DNA from: Archegozetes longisetosus
Taxonomy: Eukaryota; Arthropoda; Arachnida; Sarcoptiformes; Trhypochthoniidae
Reading direction: 5' to 3'
Length of the DNA: 64,000 nucleotides
NCBI GenBank assembly: GCA_018873245.2
Contig: JAEMBT020000007.1
Location: 496,001 to 560,000 of the forward strand
Shown piece by piece: positions 60,915 to 64,000 of the stretch. Each line of letters starts with the position of its first letter. Position 1 is the first letter of the stretch. The notes beneath the pieces are model-generated. The model had not been told where the DNA came from. It was given only the letters and a program-made list of their open reading frames with translations, and did not search any database. The position numbers and the translations under genes are program-made.

Positions 60915-63900
60915 AGATCTATTGAACAGTAAAATGTTGAAAATATTATAATTGCATTGAATTTTAGTTTAAATGAAGTTATTGTTTGTTCCATAAAAAG
61001 TTACTGAGTGCACAAATATGAATTATATTCATTTATAAACTGCTGTAATATAATTTATAACTTGATTTGTTATCAGAATTTTTGCGCTAAATCACTCTCT
61101 TAATAAATGCATTGAAGTTATTCTGAAATACTAGAAAACTTTCATATTTGATGAGTCTTGGAGTGAATTTTCGTTATCAATTGTTCGATAAAATGTTAAT
61201 TAAAATCTTGTTTCTTAAGCAAAATCCATATAATGATAATAAGTTAGTTTGAGATAAGAATATACTTAAGATAATAATTATGTTTGGTAAAGAATATATG
61301 CGTATAAAGTTTTTTGAACTTCCGTTTCTTATTCTCATATAATTATTCTGTCTTACATTGTCTTGTATTGTCTGCTTAAATGCATAGGACGAACGATTCT
61401 TTCTCTATTGTGTAACAGTTGTCTGAAGACTAATGAAACATATAATTTTCATGTTCACAAACAAGCCTCACATACCATTAACTTTAGCTAATTTTCAAAA
61501 CGACAGTTGATTCACAATTAATTAGCTTAGTCTAGAGTTAAATATTGAATTAAAATCATTTTTGTAAGAGATTCAATGCTCATTTCAAATAATTGTATAA
61601 GATTGCAAAAATGCAAAAATCAGCAAAAGAGCTAATATTAGAAATTTTTAATTTATAGGTTGCTTCAGTTTGAAAAATATTTGTCATAAGAATAAATGAA
61701 ACAATTAACTAAAATTTGAGCAAACTATAAATTTTAAGGAAAAGAGTTTCGATCTTGTAGAGTGTTAAGTGATGTGAAAGTTCAAATTTTGAACATAAGT
61801 GTTTGGAAAATTGAGTAAGTTTTTTATATTAAAGCATCTATCTTCAATGATACACGTAAAAAGCATTCGTTTCGCTTATAATGCACTTCATGTAAAGCGC
61901 TTCTAATTTTATTTACTTGGAAGATAACAAGTAAAGCTAAGAACGTGCGCTTTCGATCACATCATTGTTGAAAAAAGTTAAGATACGTAAAACTAACATA
62001 ACTATCATGTAGTCGTTCAGCTAATCATTGATTGCCTTCACGACTAAACCCCAACATTCGACATATTATACGCTTTTTTATAATGAAAACTCACAGCCCA
62101 AGCCTTAAAAATAATAAAACTTGCCATTTTTTACATTTAAATAATTATCAAATTTTTTTTCAATTCAGAAACAAATTCATTTCCTTCACAAATGATTCAA
62201 AACCACGTTTATATACATCCGATGCATGACGAAAATGTTTGTCAGATTGCTTTCGGAAAAAATATTGAACTCCCAAATGGTTCAAATGAAACTGAAAAAA
62301 ACATTTTTTCTTATTCATACTCTCCTTCTATTTCCTCCATAACTAATATTCAAAGAGTCGGCACATATGGAGCTCATAGTTGAGAGATAGCTGACCTCAA
62401 CCGACCCATGGTTGACCTTTGATGAAGAGTGCAATGTATAGTAATTTTGCAGTTTGTAAAATGCGTTTTAATTTCCCATAAAAAATATCTTTATTTTTTG
62501 AGATGCAGTTAACACAAAAATTTGATTTTAGTTCTCGAGTAAAGATTTTCGCAGATAAAAGAAAATTGCATAAAATACAGTGAAATGTTGTTTCAATTTG
62601 ATATGTTGCCAGTTAGTGTTTGAAATAATGAAAAATTGTTAGGAGAGAAGTGCAGTCACTATCTGTTTTATAACTTTTTCAAATTAGAGTTATCTCTAAA
62701 GATCTCGTTCACGTTTTGAACATTTAAATTAGTTTTTGTTCTGTTGTTAACTCGGCGGAAAACAAATTTGAGCCGAAAAATAATCTAACATTAGTTGAAA
62801 TGCTACTAAATGTTGTACTTTTCTCAAAATAGATGGCTTCAAAATGACAACCTTTCGGAGGCTAGACTTCAAAAATGTGTGAAAATGATTTGATTTGCTT
62901 TCTATCTGATAATGCACAATTTTTCCATCGCTTAATTTACTTGAAAGAAAAATGTTTACTGAATAAGGAATGAGTGAACGATTCTTCAGAATGGTGGTTA
63001 TTTTCTCCTCCAGTCCTCGTATCTAAACATTTCAAAAATTTTCTTATCATTAAGTTTTTTCTAGTTATCAAATTTTGTCACGATTTGAATTAAAGAAATT
63101 TTTCTTCTGAGCATTAGTACTATTTTAAGTATTATGTGAGTAGTTTTAAGAAAGTTATGCAGTTTTTCGTATATTATAATAACCTTTTTGTGATACTGTC
63201 ATCATATCGAGAGTTTGCACAAAGATATCATTATTACAAATGATAGTTATAGTTATGCTTATAATCACTTTACGACTTATATCATCAATAATGAGAACAT
63301 TCAACTCTTTTTCAATATAAATATTATATTTAGTTAGAAAATGATATTGAAGATAATTATTTTTACTTTCATGTTTCAAATCGATTCTCGAGTAATATTC
63401 TGAGTCTTGAAAATTTCTGTCGATCTTGCTGTTCGAATCACTCTTTGATTGATTGAAATTTTTTCATCTAAAAGCACAATTCCTGCAAATATGTAATAAG
63501 CAATTTGAAGCTATAATTGAATAACTTAGTATGAGCCCAATTTTGTCGCTCTCAATCGATGACTTCAATTCATAAATGGATAAAAATAGACATTTTGCAA
63601 GTTTTTCAACTTATAAATTGAAAAAATTGTTGTTTGTTTGCTTAACATATACTCCAAAATTATTTTTAAGTACGAGATTAAGCTTTGATGAATATATTTT
63701 AAGGTGTGTTCAATTTAAACGACCATTACATGTCTCTTATTTTTAGAATAAATTAATCAAATTTTGACTGCTTTCAAACTACATACAAAATTCATTCTTT
63801 ACAAAGAAATGCTTTGAGAAGAAGAAACTTTTGAGAACTTTTCTAAAATTGTATTTGTCTAAGTTTCTAAAACTGCTATACAAATAACGCAATTATGTCA

Positions 63901-64000
63901 TGTAATAATTAATACTTATTTCGTGTTAATAACTGTACGTGTGTTTATACACCCCTTAAATAGTTAGTTATTAGGCCCGAGAAAGTGAACTAATGGCAGA

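Larger units (their letters stand above)
56721..64000. other. ANKS1: Presumed first intron of ANKS1; no exon seen
   Basis: 7.3 kb of AT-rich sequence without a recognisable ankyrin exon, transposase or RNA gene on either strand. It contains a CCTAA run (56932-56945), a (TG)n tract (59474-59500) and a small TAGAACT repeat (60893-60914). Open frames at 60582-60896, 62032-62229 and 63155-63379 show no family features. Confidence 0.55.

Noticed and set aside
62032..62383. Two overlapping open frames
   Set aside because: They overlap in different frames with AT-rich composition; no domain seen.
1..64000. tRNA, rRNA and CRISPR features
   Set aside because: No cloverleaf-like B-box context, rRNA core motif or regularly spaced repeat array was found by eye. 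A tRNA or snRNA scan could still find one.

Overview
This is nuclear DNA from a eukaryote, almost certainly an arthropod and plausibly an acariform mite. It is AT-rich. Its genes are split by GT-AG introns, several of them only about 55-90 bases long. The protein set is metazoan: glycogen synthase, a Cys-loop channel, a CYP3-clan-like P450, the TM7SF3 membrane protein, LITAF-domain proteins and the first exon of an ANKS1/Odin-type scaffold. TTAGG/CCTAA motifs and a juvenile-hormone-methyltransferase-like pseudogene fit an arthropod. The mite assignment is inference. Gene models were built by hand from reading frames and splice sites; for intact models I checked that phases match across every junction.

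Layout. 103-2973 (+): LITAF-domain gene in four exons. 5027-6087: foldback element with arms of about 260 bp. 6355-8725 (-): intact four-exon P450 whose third intron carries a 585-bp inverted-repeat element. 9581-10463 (+): decayed methyltransferase cut short by a hAT-type transposase fragment (10475-11302, -). 12248-19503 is a transposon graveyard: a complete Tigger/pogo element inside an older repeat, a Tc1 remnant, a Merlin element with its inverted repeats, a (CT)n tract and a second hAT-type relic. 21045-21670 (-): second LITAF gene with the same intron phases. 23251-26891 (-): protein with two Myb/SANT-like domains and an AT-hook. 27740-32324 (+): complete ten-exon glycogen synthase. 33834-38250 (+): small family of secreted glycine-rich, antimicrobial-like proteins: one intact copy, one with a premature stop, one badly decayed copy, plus a mariner fragment. 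38832-40723 (+): Cys-loop channel subunit. 42100-43000: inverted duplication with coding-like remnants. 43761-44204 (-): small six-cysteine secreted protein. 46206-46830: short Tigger-like deletion derivative. 47229-47352: long hairpin. 48030-50057 (-): aldo-keto reductase. 52132-55537 (-): TM7SF3. 56614-56720 (+): first exon of ANKS1, whose first intron fills the rest of the window.

The genes form no operon or single pathway; they are mostly unrelated neighbours. Head-to-head pairs that may share promoter space are P450/methyltransferase, Myb-SANT/glycogen synthase and TM7SF3/ANKS1. The accessory interest lies in the layered transposons of at least five superfamilies and in the fast-evolving secreted protein family at 33.8-38.3 kb.
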